The notes beneath the pieces were generated by a model that saw nothing but the letters and a program-made list of their open reading frames with translations, was not told the origin of the DNA and ran no database searches. A stretch of DNA of 64,000 nucleotides from NCBI GenBank assembly GCA_015075185.1, contig JABTUW010000008.1, positions 1-64,000 of the forward strand, given 5' to 3'. Numbering within the stretch: position 1 is the stretch's first letter; every line of letters begins with the position of its first letter. Positions 45,642 to 55,108 of the stretch are shown here, piece after piece. Made by a program: the position numbers and the translations under genes. This stretch comes from Anaerolineales bacterium (GTDB lineage: Bacteria > Chloroflexota > Anaerolineae > 4572-78 > J111).

Positions 45642-45697
45642 TACTGCCTAAGAATCTTGAAAAGTTAAGTTATTGTTGTAGTGATAGGAGATTTTCC

Positions 45698-46120
45698 TTG
45701 CCAACGATTAACCAGCTCGTCCGTAAAGGTCGCAAAACAAAGAGATCAAAAACCAAAGCTCCGGCGTTGCGGTTCAATTTTAACGCTCTGAAGGGGCGGA
45801 TGGAACCCAATAACGGCTCTCCGCAAAAGCGGGGGGTGTGTACCCAAGTCCGGACGATGACGCCTAAGAAGCCGAACTCGGCTTTGCGGAAAATCGCTCG
45901 TGTGCGCTTGACGAATGGGATTGAAGTGACGGCCTATATTCCCGGTGAAGGTCACAGCCTCCAGGAACACTCAGTGGTGCTGGTGCGCGGGGGCCGCGTG
46001 AAAGATCTGCCCGGTGTGCGTTATCATATTGTCCGTGGGGCATTAGACTCGACCGGCGTTGATCGTAAGAGACGTGCTCGTTCCAAGTACGGCACCAAAC
46101 GGCCCAAGCAGAAGAAATAG
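45698..46120 (+). CDS. rpsL: 30S ribosomal protein S12
   Basis: This 140-residue protein of the decoding centre has the blocks MPTINQLVRKGR, PQKRGVCTQVRTMTPKKPNSALRKIARVRLTNG (about 45-75) and PGEGHSLQEHSVVLVRGGRVKDLPGVRYHIVRG (about 85-118). The start is TTG, with a TAGGAG site upstream. It is slightly longer than the common 123-residue form because of an internal insert near residue 25 (KTKAPALRFNFNALKGRMEP). It heads the str-type operon with its own promoter. Confidence 0.97.
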   Translation: MPTINQLVRKGRKTKRSKTKAPALRFNFNALKGRMEPNNGSPQKRGVCTQVRTMTPKKPNSALRKIARVRLTNGIEVTAYIPGEGHSLQEHSVVLVRGGRVKDLPGVRYHIVRGALDSTGVDRKRRARSKYGTKRPKQKK

Positions 46121-46154
46121 AATGAAATCCCACTCGATTTGGAGATAAATAATT

Positions 46155-46625
46155 ATGGCGAGAAGAAACCGAGCTGTTAAACGGGTTATTGAACCCGATA
46201 TCAAGTACAATAGTCCATTAGTGGCCAGCTTTATCAATAAGTTGATGTATAGCGGCAAAAAGACTGTCGCTGCTTCAATTTTTTATGATGCGCTGGACAT
46301 TGCCGCGGACAGGGCTAAGAAACCGGGGCTGGAAGTTTTTGAACAGGCCATCAAAAATGCCACTCCGCTCATTGAAGTCCGCCCCCGGCGGGTGGGTGGG
46401 GCAACGTACCAGGTTCCGCTGGAAGTCCGCCCTGACCGCCGCCAGAGTCTGGCAATTCGTTGGTTGGTGAGCACAGCGCGCACTCGTGCCGGCAAATCTA
46501 TGGCCGAGAAGCTGGCGGCTGAACTGCTGGATGCGGCCAATAATCAGGGTGCTACGGTTAAGAAGCGAGAAGATACCCACAAAATGGCTGAAGCCAACCG
46601 GGCCTTTGCTCATTATCGCTGGTAA
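46155..46625 (+). CDS. rpsG: 30S ribosomal protein S7
   Basis: This 156-residue primary 16S rRNA binder organises the 30S head. Its start MARRNRAVKR, then NKLMYSGKKTVA, ATPLIEVRPRRVGGATYQVPLEVRPDRR (about 70) and EANRAFAHYRW at the end are standard. A GGAGAT site precedes the ATG. It lies between rpsL and fusA as usual. Confidence 0.97.
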   Translation: MARRNRAVKRVIEPDIKYNSPLVASFINKLMYSGKKTVAASIFYDALDIAADRAKKPGLEVFEQAIKNATPLIEVRPRRVGGATYQVPLEVRPDRRQSLAIRWLVSTARTRAGKSMAEKLAAELLDAANNQGATVKKREDTHKMAEANRAFAHYRW

Positions 46626-46701
46626 GTTGTATTTTTGAAGTCCACAGTAGCCTGTCTGGCTGCTGCAAAAAGAAAATAAAGCAGTAGTAGTAGATTGAGT
46701 G

Positions 46702-46750
46702 AAGTCCAAAACTCTTGCTCATCCGTACTCAAAGAGTTTTGGACTTTTAC
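46702..46750 (+). terminator. Perfect hairpin between rpsG and fusA
   Basis: A perfect 15-bp inverted repeat (46702-46716 and 46732-46746, 15-nt loop) is followed by a short T-run (TTA). It may partly terminate or set the ratio of r-protein to EF-G transcripts. Confidence 0.6.
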
Positions 46751-46783
46751 TGTGTTTTGAAAGCTGAAAGAGAGTAGTAACCC

Positions 46784-48862
46784 ATGGCACGCCAAACGCC
46801 CCTAGAGCGTACCCGCAACATTGGCATTATTGCCCATATTGATGCCGGGAAAACGACCGTAACGGAGCGGATTCTGTTTTATACCCGGAAGATTCATCGT
46901 ATTGGCGAAGTGCATGATGGCGCGGCGACGATGGACTGGATGGATCAAGAGCAGGAGCGTGGTATTACCATCACCTCCGCCGCGACCACCTGTTTCTGGA
47001 ATAATCATCAAATTAATATTATTGACACCCCCGGCCACATTGATTTTACGGCTGAAGTGCAGCGCTCGCTGCGCGTGCTTGACGGCGGGGTGGTCGTTTT
47101 CGATGCCGTTGCTGGCGTGGAACCGCAATCTGAAACTGTCTGGCGGCAAGCTGACCGCTTCGGTGTGCCGCGTATTTGCTTTGTTAACAAGATGGACCGT
47201 ACGGGTGCGGACTTTAAACGTACCGTAGACATGATCGTTGACCGTCTGGGAGCCAATCCGGTTCCAATTCAGATGCCCATTGGCGCTGAAGATAAATTCA
47301 GGGGCGTTATTGATCTGATCCGGATGGAGGCAGTTTATTACCTGGACGACCTGGGCACGAAGTCTGAAGCCAGCCCTATTCCTGCTGACCTGCTCGACGA
47401 AGCGCAAACGCTGCATGAGAAGATGGTTGAGAAGGTGGCTGAGTCTGACGACACCTTGACCGAAAAGTTTCTGGAAGGTGAAGAGATTACCCCGGATGAG
47501 TTGATTCACGCCCTGCGCGTGGCGACCATTGCCGGTGATATTGTCCCGGTGCTGTGTGGTTCGGCTTTGAAGAATAAGGGTGTGCAGCGCCTGCTTGACT
47601 CGGTGGTTAATTATTTGCCCTCGCCCAAAGATGTACCTCCCAAAATCGGTCTCAATCCTCATAATGATCACGAAGTCACCGTTTTTGCCGACGAGAAAGA
47701 TCCCTTTGTGGCTCTTGCTTTCAAGATTGTGACCGATCCCTTTGTGGGCCGTTTAACTTACATCCGGGTCTATTCGGGTACAGCCGAGTCCGGCGAAACG
47801 GTGCAGAATACCTCCCGCGCTAAAAAGGAACGGCTGGGGCGGCTGCTGCAAATGCACGCCAATCATCGTGAGGAAATCAAAGAGATCTATGCTGGCGATA
47901 TTGCGGCGGTGGTTGGCTTGAAAAACACCTTCACCGGCGAAACTCTGTCAGTTCCTTCGCGGCCCGTCGTCATGGAGTCGATTAAATTTCCCGAACCGGT
48001 TATCAGCCTGGCCATTGAACCAAAAACCAAAGCTGATGAAGATAAGCTGTCCATTGCTCTGCAAAAACTGGCCGAAGAAGATCCTACTTTTCAGGTTAGA
48101 AGCGACGAAAACACGGGCCAGACACAAATCTCCGGGATGGGTGAGCTTCATCTGGAAGTACTGGTGGAGCGCATGCGCCGAGAGTTTAAGGTCGAAGCGA
48201 ATGTGGGTCGGCCTCAGGTAGCTTACCGGGAAACCATTACCCGCCCGGCCAAGGCGCAAGGCCGCTTTGTCCGCCAGAGCGGGGGCCGGGGCCAATTTGG
48301 CGACGTGCATCTGGAAGTCGAACCGCTGGAAAAAGGCAAAGGCTTTGAATTTGAAAGCAAAATTGTCGGTGGCGCTATTCCGAAGGAGTACATCCCGGCG
48401 GTGGAGCAAGGCATTAGGGAAGCTCTATCTACAGGGGTGGTCGCGGGCTACCCGGTGGTTGATGTGAAAGCTATTTTGGTTGACGGTTCTTATCACGAAG
48501 TGGACTCGTCGGAAATGGCGTTCAAAATTGCCGGTTCGATGGGGTTCAAAGAGGCCATGCAAAAAGGCGCTCCGGTTTTGCTGGAACCGATTATGAAGGT
48601 TGAGGTCACCACTCCAGAAGAGTTTACCGGCGACGTGATGGGTAACCTGTCCTCCCGGCGAGGCGCTATTGAAGGGATGGTTCCGCGCGTGGGGGGGGTA
48701 ACAGCGATCACCGCGTTGGTGCCCTTATCGGAAATGTTCGGTTATGCGACCGATTTGCGTTCGGCAACACAGGGACGGGCAACCTTCACGATGGAATTTA
48801 ACCATTACGCCGAGGTGTCCCAAAGTCTGAAGGAAAAGATTGTTTCTGGATCAAGAGTGTAG
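46784..48862 (+). CDS. fusA: Elongation factor G
   Basis: This 692-residue translocation GTPase has G1 AHIDAGKTTVTERILFYT (about 18), G2/G3 with RGITITSAATT and DTPGHIDFTAEV (about 80), and G4 NKMDRTGADF (about 137). Domain IV has GGRGQFGDVHLEVEP (about 505), and the C-terminal domain V ends LKEKIVSGSRV. All are standard. AGAGAG-type site upstream. Confidence 0.98.
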   Translation: MARQTPLERTRNIGIIAHIDAGKTTVTERILFYTRKIHRIGEVHDGAATMDWMDQEQERGITITSAATTCFWNNHQINIIDTPGHIDFTAEVQRSLRVLDGGVVVFDAVAGVEPQSETVWRQADRFGVPRICFVNKMDRTGADFKRTVDMIVDRLGANPVPIQMPIGAEDKFRGVIDLIRMEAVYYLDDLGTKSEASPIPADLLDEAQTLHEKMVEKVAESDDTLTEKFLEGEEITPDELIHALRVATIAGDIVPVLCGSALKNKGVQRLLDSVVNYLPSPKDVPPKIGLNPHNDHEVTVFADEKDPFVALAFKIVTDPFVGRLTYIRVYSGTAESGETVQNTSRAKKERLGRLLQMHANHREEIKEIYAGDIAAVVGLKNTFTGETLSVPSRPVVMESIKFPEPVISLAIEPKTKADEDKLSIALQKLAEEDPTFQVRSDENTGQTQISGMGELHLEVLVERMRREFKVEANVGRPQVAYRETITRPAKAQGRFVRQSGGRGQFGDVHLEVEPLEKGKGFEFESKIVGGAIPKEYIPAVEQGIREALSTGVVAGYPVVDVKAILVDGSYHEVDSSEMAFKIAGSMGFKEAMQKGAPVLLEPIMKVEVTTPEEFTGDVMGNLSSRRGAIEGMVPRVGGVTAITALVPLSEMFGYATDLRSATQGRATFTMEFNHYAEVSQSLKEKIVSGSRV

Positions 48863-48913
48863 GGCAGCCGGAGGTAATACGTAGCTAAAACGTATTATGA
48901 GCGGCAGAATAAT

Positions 48914-48941
48914 TTGCGAAAGCGTTAATTTTTAATATAAT
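48914..48941 (+). promoter_or_regulatory. Promoter of tuf
   Basis: TTGCGA (48914-48919) and a perfect TATAAT (48936-48941) are 16 nt apart, 110 nt before the tuf start and just after the fusA stop. Confidence 0.65.
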
Positions 48942-49016
48942 TAACAGGTTTGCCTCGGACAGTAAGAATCTATAGAGCTGTCGAGTAAATACTTAATAGC
49001 CGAGCAAACCCGTTAA
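48941..49016 (+). promoter_or_regulatory. Long hairpin in the tuf leader
   Basis: TTAACAGGTTTGCCTCGG (48941-48958) and CCGAGCAAACCCGTTAA (49000-49016) pair with one mismatch and one bulge, enclosing a further GACAG/CTGTC stem. There is no T-run. It overlaps the -10 box, so only part may be transcribed. Confidence 0.55.
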
Positions 49017-49051
49017 ACATTTCAAGGGTAATACGAAGGAGATAATAAAGA

Positions 49052-50251
<1,200 letters not shown>

Positions 50252-50302
50252 AATCAGTCAGGCCGCGACGGTAAGCGCCGCAACCTAACCAACGGAGAGA
50301 GT

Positions 50303-50608
50303 ATGTCCAAACATAGAATAAGAATTCGATTAAAAGCGTACGATCACCGAGTGCTTGATCAATCGGTCCGACAGATTGTAGACACAGCCGAGCGAACCGG
50401 AGCCGTTGTGGTAGGGCCAGTTCCGCTGCCAACCAAGATTGAGAAGTTCACTGTGCTGCGCTCACCGTTCATTGACAAGGATTCGCGCGAGCAGTTTGAG
50501 ATTCGCACTCACAAGCGTTTGATTGATGTGGTAGACCCTAAATCAAAAACCATTGATGCCCTGGTCCGGCTAAACCTGCCGGCGGGTGTGGACGTTGAGA
50601 TTAAATAG
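50303..50608 (+). CDS. rpsJ: 30S ribosomal protein S10
   Basis: This 101-residue protein belongs to the 30S head and also to the NusB antitermination complex. Its blocks are IRIRLKAYDHRVLDQSVRQIVDTAERTGA and GPVPLPTKIEKFTVLRSPFIDKDSREQFEIRTHKR, all standard. It opens the S10 block and is followed by an unusually long 115-nt gap with two hairpins. Confidence 0.98.
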   Translation: MSKHRIRIRLKAYDHRVLDQSVRQIVDTAERTGAVVVGPVPLPTKIEKFTVLRSPFIDKDSREQFEIRTHKRLIDVVDPKSKTIDALVRLNLPAGVDVEIK

Positions 50609-50616
50609 GGGCTTAA

Positions 50617-50715
50617 ATTCTTAGCTAATACGTGCCGATGAGTAGCACGGATAAGAATGTGAAAGGGGAATGGGTTGCAGGAATGATGGCCCCGAAGGTA
50701 ACAGTTCCTGAACCC
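50617..50715 (+). promoter_or_regulatory. Structured gap before rplC
   Basis: Hairpin 1: ATTCTTA/TAAGAAT (50617-50623 and 50652-50658) closes an inner CGTGC/GCACG stem. Hairpin 2: GGGTT-G-CAGGAA (50672-50683) pairs with TTCCTGAACCC (50705-50715) with one bulged G. No T-run follows. It may be a ribosomal-protein binding site controlling the rest of the operon. Confidence 0.5.
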
Positions 50716-50723
50716 AAAACATA

Positions 50724-51353
50724 ATGGCAGAAATTTTAGGTAAAAAAGTAGGCATGACCCAGATTGTTGACGAGAAAGGGATTATTATCCCGGTTACCGT
50801 CATCGAAGCTGGGCCTTGCTATGTAACGCAAAAGAAAACTGTTGAAAATGACGGTTATAGCGCCATTCAATTGGGTTTCGGTGATCTGCGCCAGAAAAGC
50901 TTGAACAAGCCCAAGGCCGGTCATCTGAAAAAGTCAGGTACCCCGGCGGTGAAGTACCTGCGGGAATTTCGTGTGGCTAACTCGGATGATTATCAGGAAG
51001 GCCAAAAGATTGACGCGTCTATTTTTGCCGCGGGTGATATGGTGGATGTGATTGGCACCAGTAAGGGCAAGGGCTTTGCCGGTGGGGTCAAACGGCATGG
51101 GTTTAGCGGTGGCCCCAAAACACATGGCCAATCTGACCGCTGGCGAGCGCCTGGTTCGGTTGGAGCCGGCACAACGCCGGGCCGTGTTTGGAAAGGAACC
51201 AAGATGGCGGGACGCATGGGCAATGATCGCGTCACCGTGCAGAATCTGAAAGTGGCCCTGGTGGACGTAGAAAAGAATGTCATCGCAGTACGGGGCGCGG
51301 TTCCGGGAGCGAAAAATGGCCTGGTTATCGTGCGTAAAGCGGTAAAAGGTTAA
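50724..51353 (+). CDS. rplC: 50S ribosomal protein L3
   Basis: This 209-residue early-assembly protein near the peptidyl-transferase centre begins MAEILGKKVGMTQIVDEKG. It has the signature HGFSGGPKTHGQSDRWRAPGSVGAGTTPGRVWKGTKMAGRMG (about 128-170) and ends LVIVRKAVKG. Standard length. It is coupled to rplD. Confidence 0.98.
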   Translation: MAEILGKKVGMTQIVDEKGIIIPVTVIEAGPCYVTQKKTVENDGYSAIQLGFGDLRQKSLNKPKAGHLKKSGTPAVKYLREFRVANSDDYQEGQKIDASIFAAGDMVDVIGTSKGKGFAGGVKRHGFSGGPKTHGQSDRWRAPGSVGAGTTPGRVWKGTKMAGRMGNDRVTVQNLKVALVDVEKNVIAVRGAVPGAKNGLVIVRKAVKG

Positions 51354-51363
51354 GGAGTGGGTG

Positions 51364-51984
51364 ATGAAGGTAAATGTTAGAAACACCAGTGGCTCCACGG
51401 TAGAAGAACTTGAGTTGAGTGATGACATTTTTGGCATTGAGCCGAACACCGCGGTCATGCACCAGGCCTTAGTCAGGCAGTTAGCTAACCAGCGTTTGGG
51501 CACTCATAAAACCAAAACACGCGGCGAGGTATCTCGGACGACAGCCAAATGGTATCGGCAAAAGGGGACAGGCCGGGCGCGGCATGGTTCGCGCAAAGCG
51601 CCTATTTTTGTCGGCGGTGGTCAGGCCCACAAGCCGGTACCGCGCGATTATACCCAAAAAATGCCGCGCAAAATGCGCCGCTTGGCGTTGCGTTCGGCGC
51701 TCTCGGCCAAGGCGGCAGCGGAACAACTTATCGTTTTGGATAAATTAGCTTTCGATGGCCCCAAAACGGTTGAAGTGTTGCAACTGCTGGATAATCTTCA
51801 GGTTTCTGGCAGCGCCGTGATTTTGCTGCCTGAGCGCAACGAAAATGTGGAAAAGAGCGCGCGCAACCTGGAAAATGTCAAGACCTTGCGGGCGGGTTAC
51901 TTGAATATCCGTGACCTTTTGGGCCACAACTATGTCATTATGTCCAAAGATGCTGTCACTCAAATCGAAAGCTTTTTGGGCTAA
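51364..51984 (+). CDS. rplD: 50S ribosomal protein L4
   Basis: This protein of about 206 residues has the L4 signature TRGEVSRTTAKWYRQKGTGRARHGSRKAPIFVGGGQAHKPVPRDY (about 45-90) and the C-terminal NLENVKTLRAGYLNIRDLL. In many bacteria L4 also represses its own operon. The ATG at 51364 has the better spacing from AGGAG than the GTG at 51361. Confidence 0.97.
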   Translation: MKVNVRNTSGSTVEELELSDDIFGIEPNTAVMHQALVRQLANQRLGTHKTKTRGEVSRTTAKWYRQKGTGRARHGSRKAPIFVGGGQAHKPVPRDYTQKMPRKMRRLALRSALSAKAAAEQLIVLDKLAFDGPKTVEVLQLLDNLQVSGSAVILLPERNENVEKSARNLENVKTLRAGYLNIRDLLGHNYVIMSKDAVTQIESFLG

Positions 51985-52004
51985 GGGTTGGGAGAATAGT
52001 TACG

Positions 52005-52298
52005 ATGGAAACGAATCCTTACGCGGTGATTATCCGCCCGGTTAATACGGAAAAGAGTAATCTTGCGGCTGAGTTAGGGCAGTATACGTTTATGGTTCAC
52101 CCGTGGGCCAATAAAGTTGAAGTGGCTCAAGCCGTCTCTTATATTTTTGATGTGGATGTAGTTAAAGTTCGCATCATCAATGAAACACCCAAATTTGGCC
52201 GCTGGGGTCGCAAGCGAGTTCAGCGGCAGTCGGCTCAGAAGAAGGCGATTGTGACCTTGCTCCCTGGGCAGCGCATCGAAGCCTTTGAGGGGGTATAA
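52005..52298 (+). CDS. rplW: 50S ribosomal protein L23
   Basis: This 97-residue protein at the peptide exit tunnel is a docking site for trigger factor and SRP. Its blocks are IIRPVNTEKSNLA, TFMVHPWANKVEVAQAVSYIFDVDVVKVRIINETPKFGRWG and a basic C-terminus. Standard position between L4 and L2. Confidence 0.97.
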   Translation: METNPYAVIIRPVNTEKSNLAAELGQYTFMVHPWANKVEVAQAVSYIFDVDVVKVRIINETPKFGRWGRKRVQRQSAQKKAIVTLLPGQRIEAFEGV

Positions 52299-52303
52299 CG
52301 ATT

Positions 52304-53140
52304 ATGCCGGTAAAACTTTACAAACCAACCTCGCCGGGCCGGCGGGGGATGTCAGTTTCAACCTTTGAAGAGATTACCCGGAGTGAGCCAGAGAAAAGCT
52401 TACTAGCTCCGCTCCGCCAAAAAGCGGGTCGCAATAATCAAGGCCGGGTTACGGTGCGGCATCGCGGTGGTGGTCATAAGCAGCGTTATCGCATTATTGA
52501 TTTCAAACGCGACAAGCACGGCGTTGCGGGCAAAGTCAGTACGATTGAGTATGATCCCAACCGGACAGCGCGGATTGCCCTGGTAACCTATGTTGATGGT
52601 GAAAAACGCTATATTCTGGCCCCGGTTGGCTTGAAGGTCGGCGATACGGTGATGTCAGGCCCAGCCGCCGAAATTCGGGTTGGAAATGCGCTGCCGATTT
52701 ATCGGATCCCACTCGGTACTCAGGTGCATAATATCGAGTTGCAGCCGGGTAAGGGCGGCCAATTGGTGCGTTCTGCCGGGGTTTCAGCCCAATTATTAGC
52801 CAAGGAAGGTTCTTACGCCCAGGTGCGTATGCCTAGCGGCGAGGTGCGCTTAATCAGCCAAAATTGTCTGGCCACTATTGGCCAGGTAGGTAATGTAGAT
52901 CATAGCAACGTGGTTTTAGGCAAGGCCGGCCGCAAGCGCTGGCTGGGTATCCGCCCGGGAGTGCGCGGTACAGCACAGGATCCGAGAAGCCATCCGCATG
53001 GCGGGGGTGAAGGCCGCTCACCGGTTGGTATGGCCGCTCCCAAAACGCCCTGGGGCAAACCTGCTTTGGGTAAAAAGACACGCACTAACAAGCGCACCGA
53101 ACAATATATCGTGCGCGATCGTCGGAATAAGAGACGCTAA
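52304..53140 (+). CDS. rplB: 50S ribosomal protein L2
   Basis: This 278-residue protein is needed for subunit joining and the peptidyl-transferase centre. Its blocks are KPTSPGRRGMSVSTFEEI, RNNQGRVTVRHRGGGHKQRYRIIDFKRDKHG (about 43-72), GNALPIYRIPLGTQVHNIELQPGKGGQL and the C-terminal RPGVRGTAQDPRSHPHGGGEGRSPVGMAAPKTPWGKPALGKKTR. Complete and typical. Confidence 0.98.
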   Translation: MPVKLYKPTSPGRRGMSVSTFEEITRSEPEKSLLAPLRQKAGRNNQGRVTVRHRGGGHKQRYRIIDFKRDKHGVAGKVSTIEYDPNRTARIALVTYVDGEKRYILAPVGLKVGDTVMSGPAAEIRVGNALPIYRIPLGTQVHNIELQPGKGGQLVRSAGVSAQLLAKEGSYAQVRMPSGEVRLISQNCLATIGQVGNVDHSNVVLGKAGRKRWLGIRPGVRGTAQDPRSHPHGGGEGRSPVGMAAPKTPWGKPALGKKTRTNKRTEQYIVRDRRNKRR

Positions 53141-53159
53141 GGGAAGAGGAGATTAGCCA

Positions 53160-53435
53160 ATGACTCGTTCTTTGAAAAAAGGGCCATTTATCGAGCCTAA
53201 ACTGTTGAAAAAAATTGAAACGATGAACGCCGCCGGGGAAAAACGAGTTATCCGTACCTGGTCGCGGGCTAGTACCATCTTCCCTCAGATGGTTGGGCAT
53301 ACCCTTGCCATCCACGATGGCCGCCGCCATGTACCAATTTACATCACGGAAAATATGGTTGGACACCGGCTGGGTGAGTTTGTGCCCACTCGGTTCTTCC
53401 GCGGCCACGTGGCTAGAGAAAAGACGACACGGTAG
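53160..53435 (+). CDS. rpsS: 30S ribosomal protein S19
   Basis: This 91-residue 30S head protein begins MTRSLKKGPFIEPKLLKKIE and carries TWSRASTIFPQMVGHTLAIHDGRRHVPIYI and MVGHRLGEFVPTRFFRGH. It is standard, between L2 and L22. GAGGAG site upstream. Confidence 0.97.
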   Translation: MTRSLKKGPFIEPKLLKKIETMNAAGEKRVIRTWSRASTIFPQMVGHTLAIHDGRRHVPIYITENMVGHRLGEFVPTRFFRGHVAREKTTR

Positions 53436-53450
53436 GTCAGGATAAAGAAA

Positions 53451-53813
53451 ATGGCTGATTTTCAAGTGAAAGCAGTGAGTAAGTACATTATCGGTGCACC
53501 CATCAAGATGCGCCGGGTAGTTAACAGTGTGCGGGGCATGCCGGCGCAGCAGGCTTTGGAAGTGCTCAAGTTGCTGCCGCAAGCAGCGGCTGACCCGGTT
53601 TATAAAACCGTCAAGAGCGCCCTGGCCAATGCCGAAGAAAATTTTGCGCTCGACGCCGAAGATATGATTATCGCCGCCATCATGATAGATGAAGGGCCGC
53701 GACTGCGCCGGGCGCGTTATGGAGCGCGGGGCCGCTTTAAGCCAATCAAGAAGCGTCTTTCCCACATCACGGTAGTATTGGAAGAAAAGGCTCCGCAGGC
53801 TGCTGAAAGTTAA
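53451..53813 (+). CDS. rplV: 50S ribosomal protein L22
   Basis: This 120-residue exit-tunnel protein has KAVSKYIIGAPIKMRRVVNSVRGMPAQQALEVL at the start and the C-terminal hook region MIDEGPRLRRARYGARGRFKPIKKRLSHITVVL that lines the tunnel and the macrolide site. The gap to rpsC holds a small palindrome. Confidence 0.97.
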   Translation: MADFQVKAVSKYIIGAPIKMRRVVNSVRGMPAQQALEVLKLLPQAAADPVYKTVKSALANAEENFALDAEDMIIAAIMIDEGPRLRRARYGARGRFKPIKKRLSHITVVLEEKAPQAAES

Positions 53814-53827
53814 CTTTTGATGGAGCT

Positions 53828-53848
53828 GCCAATTGCGGGTCAATTGGC
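53828..53848. repeat. Perfect 8-bp palindrome between rplV and rpsC
   Basis: GCCAATTG (53828-53835) and CAATTGGC (53841-53848) enclose a 5-nt loop. It lies just before the rpsC ribosome-binding site and could affect its translation. Confidence 0.6.
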
Positions 53849-53869
53849 GCTTAAGAAGGAGATTATAGC

Positions 53870-54547
53870 TTGGGTCGAAAAGTTCATCCCATCGGTTTTA
53901 GATTAGGCTTTGTGCAGGACCATCGGGCACGCTGGTATGCTGAAGGTAAGGAATACCGCGAGTTATTAGAAGAAGACATGGCGATTCGCAAACTGGTTTT
54001 TGCCCTGCACGAGCGTGGTAGTATCGCCAGTGTTGAAATCGAGCGCCTGCCAGCGGCTAAACAGGTCACGGTCAAGATCAGTACCTCAAAGCCGGGAATT
54101 GTGATTGGACGAAAAGGCGCCGCAGTCAATCAGCTGCGCAAGAAACTGGAAACGCTCACCCAGAAAAAAGTGCATATTGATGTCACCGAGATCGAAAATC
54201 CGGATGTCAACGCTTATCTCATTGGTGAGAGCATTGCCCAGCAAATCGAGAAGCGTGTTTCACACAAACGTGCGATGAAACAGGCCGTGCGGCGAGCCAT
54301 GAAAGCTGGAGCGCAGGGGGTTATGATTACTTGCAGCGGGCGCCTGGGTGGTTCTGATATGGCTCGCCGCGAAACTCAACGCGAAGGGCAGATCCCGCGC
54401 CATACCCTGCGGGCTGATATTGATTATGCTAATGTCGAAGGTTTGACGACCTTTAGCAAAATCGGGATTAAAGTGTGGGTTTATAAGGGCGAGATTTTGC
54501 CTAAACCCAAAGAAGAACAACCCGTTGGGGCTTACGTAATGCCCTAA
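53870..54547 (+). CDS. rpsC: 30S ribosomal protein S3
   Basis: This 225-residue protein of the mRNA entry site has GRKVHPIGFRLGFVQDHRARWYAEGKEY at the start, the KH-domain GXXG as VIGRKGAAVNQLRKKLE (about 83-99) and the C-terminal CSGRLGGSDMARRETQREGQIPRHTLRADIDYA (about 163-195). The start is TTG with AAGGAG 8 nt upstream. It ends before a word-type hairpin. Confidence 0.98.
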   Translation: MGRKVHPIGFRLGFVQDHRARWYAEGKEYRELLEEDMAIRKLVFALHERGSIASVEIERLPAAKQVTVKISTSKPGIVIGRKGAAVNQLRKKLETLTQKKVHIDVTEIENPDVNAYLIGESIAQQIEKRVSHKRAMKQAVRRAMKAGAQGVMITCSGRLGGSDMARRETQREGQIPRHTLRADIDYANVEGLTTFSKIGIKVWVYKGEILPKPKEEQPVGAYVMP

Positions 54548-54555
54548 GTGCGGAA

Positions 54556-54645
54556 GAAAGAAGATAGCAGATAGCAGATGGCAGATAGGAGATAGTAGAC
54601 AGCAAGAAACTATCTTCTATCCACTATCTTCTATCTTCTATCCTC
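54556..54645. repeat. Word-type hairpin inside the S10 operon (GATAGCAGATAG words)
   Basis: AGATAGCAGATAGCAG and related words (54560-54600) face TATCTTCTATCCACTATCTTCTATC words (54608-54640). It lies between rpsC and rplP, in the middle of the r-protein operon, and expands the gap to 136 nt. Confidence 0.75.
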
Positions 54646-54683
54646 TATGCTCTCCGACTTCGGTGTAAAAAGGAGTTTGGACG

Positions 54684-55097
54684 ATGTTAATGCCAAAGCG
54701 CGTGAAGTATAGAAAACAAATGCGAGGCCGGATGCGTGGCCAGGCTACTCGCGGGGCCGAAGTGTCTTTTGGCGAGTATGGCCTGCAAGCGATGGAGCCT
54801 TGCTGGATGACCAGCCGCCAGATCGAGGCGGCTCGCCGGGCGATTGTGCGCTATGTCCGCCGGGGTGGAAAGTTATGGATTCGCATTTTCCCCGATAAGC
54901 CGGTTACAGCCAAGGCGGCAGAAACCCGTATGGGCAGCGGTAAGGGTTCGGTGGATCACTGGGTAGCGGTTATTAAACCGGGCCGGGTGCTGTTTGAAAT
55001 CGCCGGTGTGCCAGAAGATCTGGCCAAAGAGGCGATGCGGCTGGCAGCGCATAAACTGCCGATAAAAACCCAGTTTGTGCAGCGGAATATCGGTTAG
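54684..55097 (+). CDS. rplP: 50S ribosomal protein L16
   Basis: This 137-residue protein near the A site has MLMPKRVKYRKQMRGRMRGQATRGAEVSFGEYGLQAMEPCWMTSRQIEAARRAI and the signature KPVTAKAAETRMGSGKGSVDHWVAVIKPGRVLFEIAGV. Standard. Start has AAGGAG upstream. Confidence 0.98.
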   Translation: MLMPKRVKYRKQMRGRMRGQATRGAEVSFGEYGLQAMEPCWMTSRQIEAARRAIVRYVRRGGKLWIRIFPDKPVTAKAAETRMGSGKGSVDHWVAVIKPGRVLFEIAGVPEDLAKEAMRLAAHKLPIKTQFVQRNIG

Positions 55098-55108
55098 GAG
55101 GATAAGCC

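Noticed and set aside
46802..47671. 289-codon open frame antisense to fusA
   Set aside because: Shadow of EF-G, no promoter or family features.
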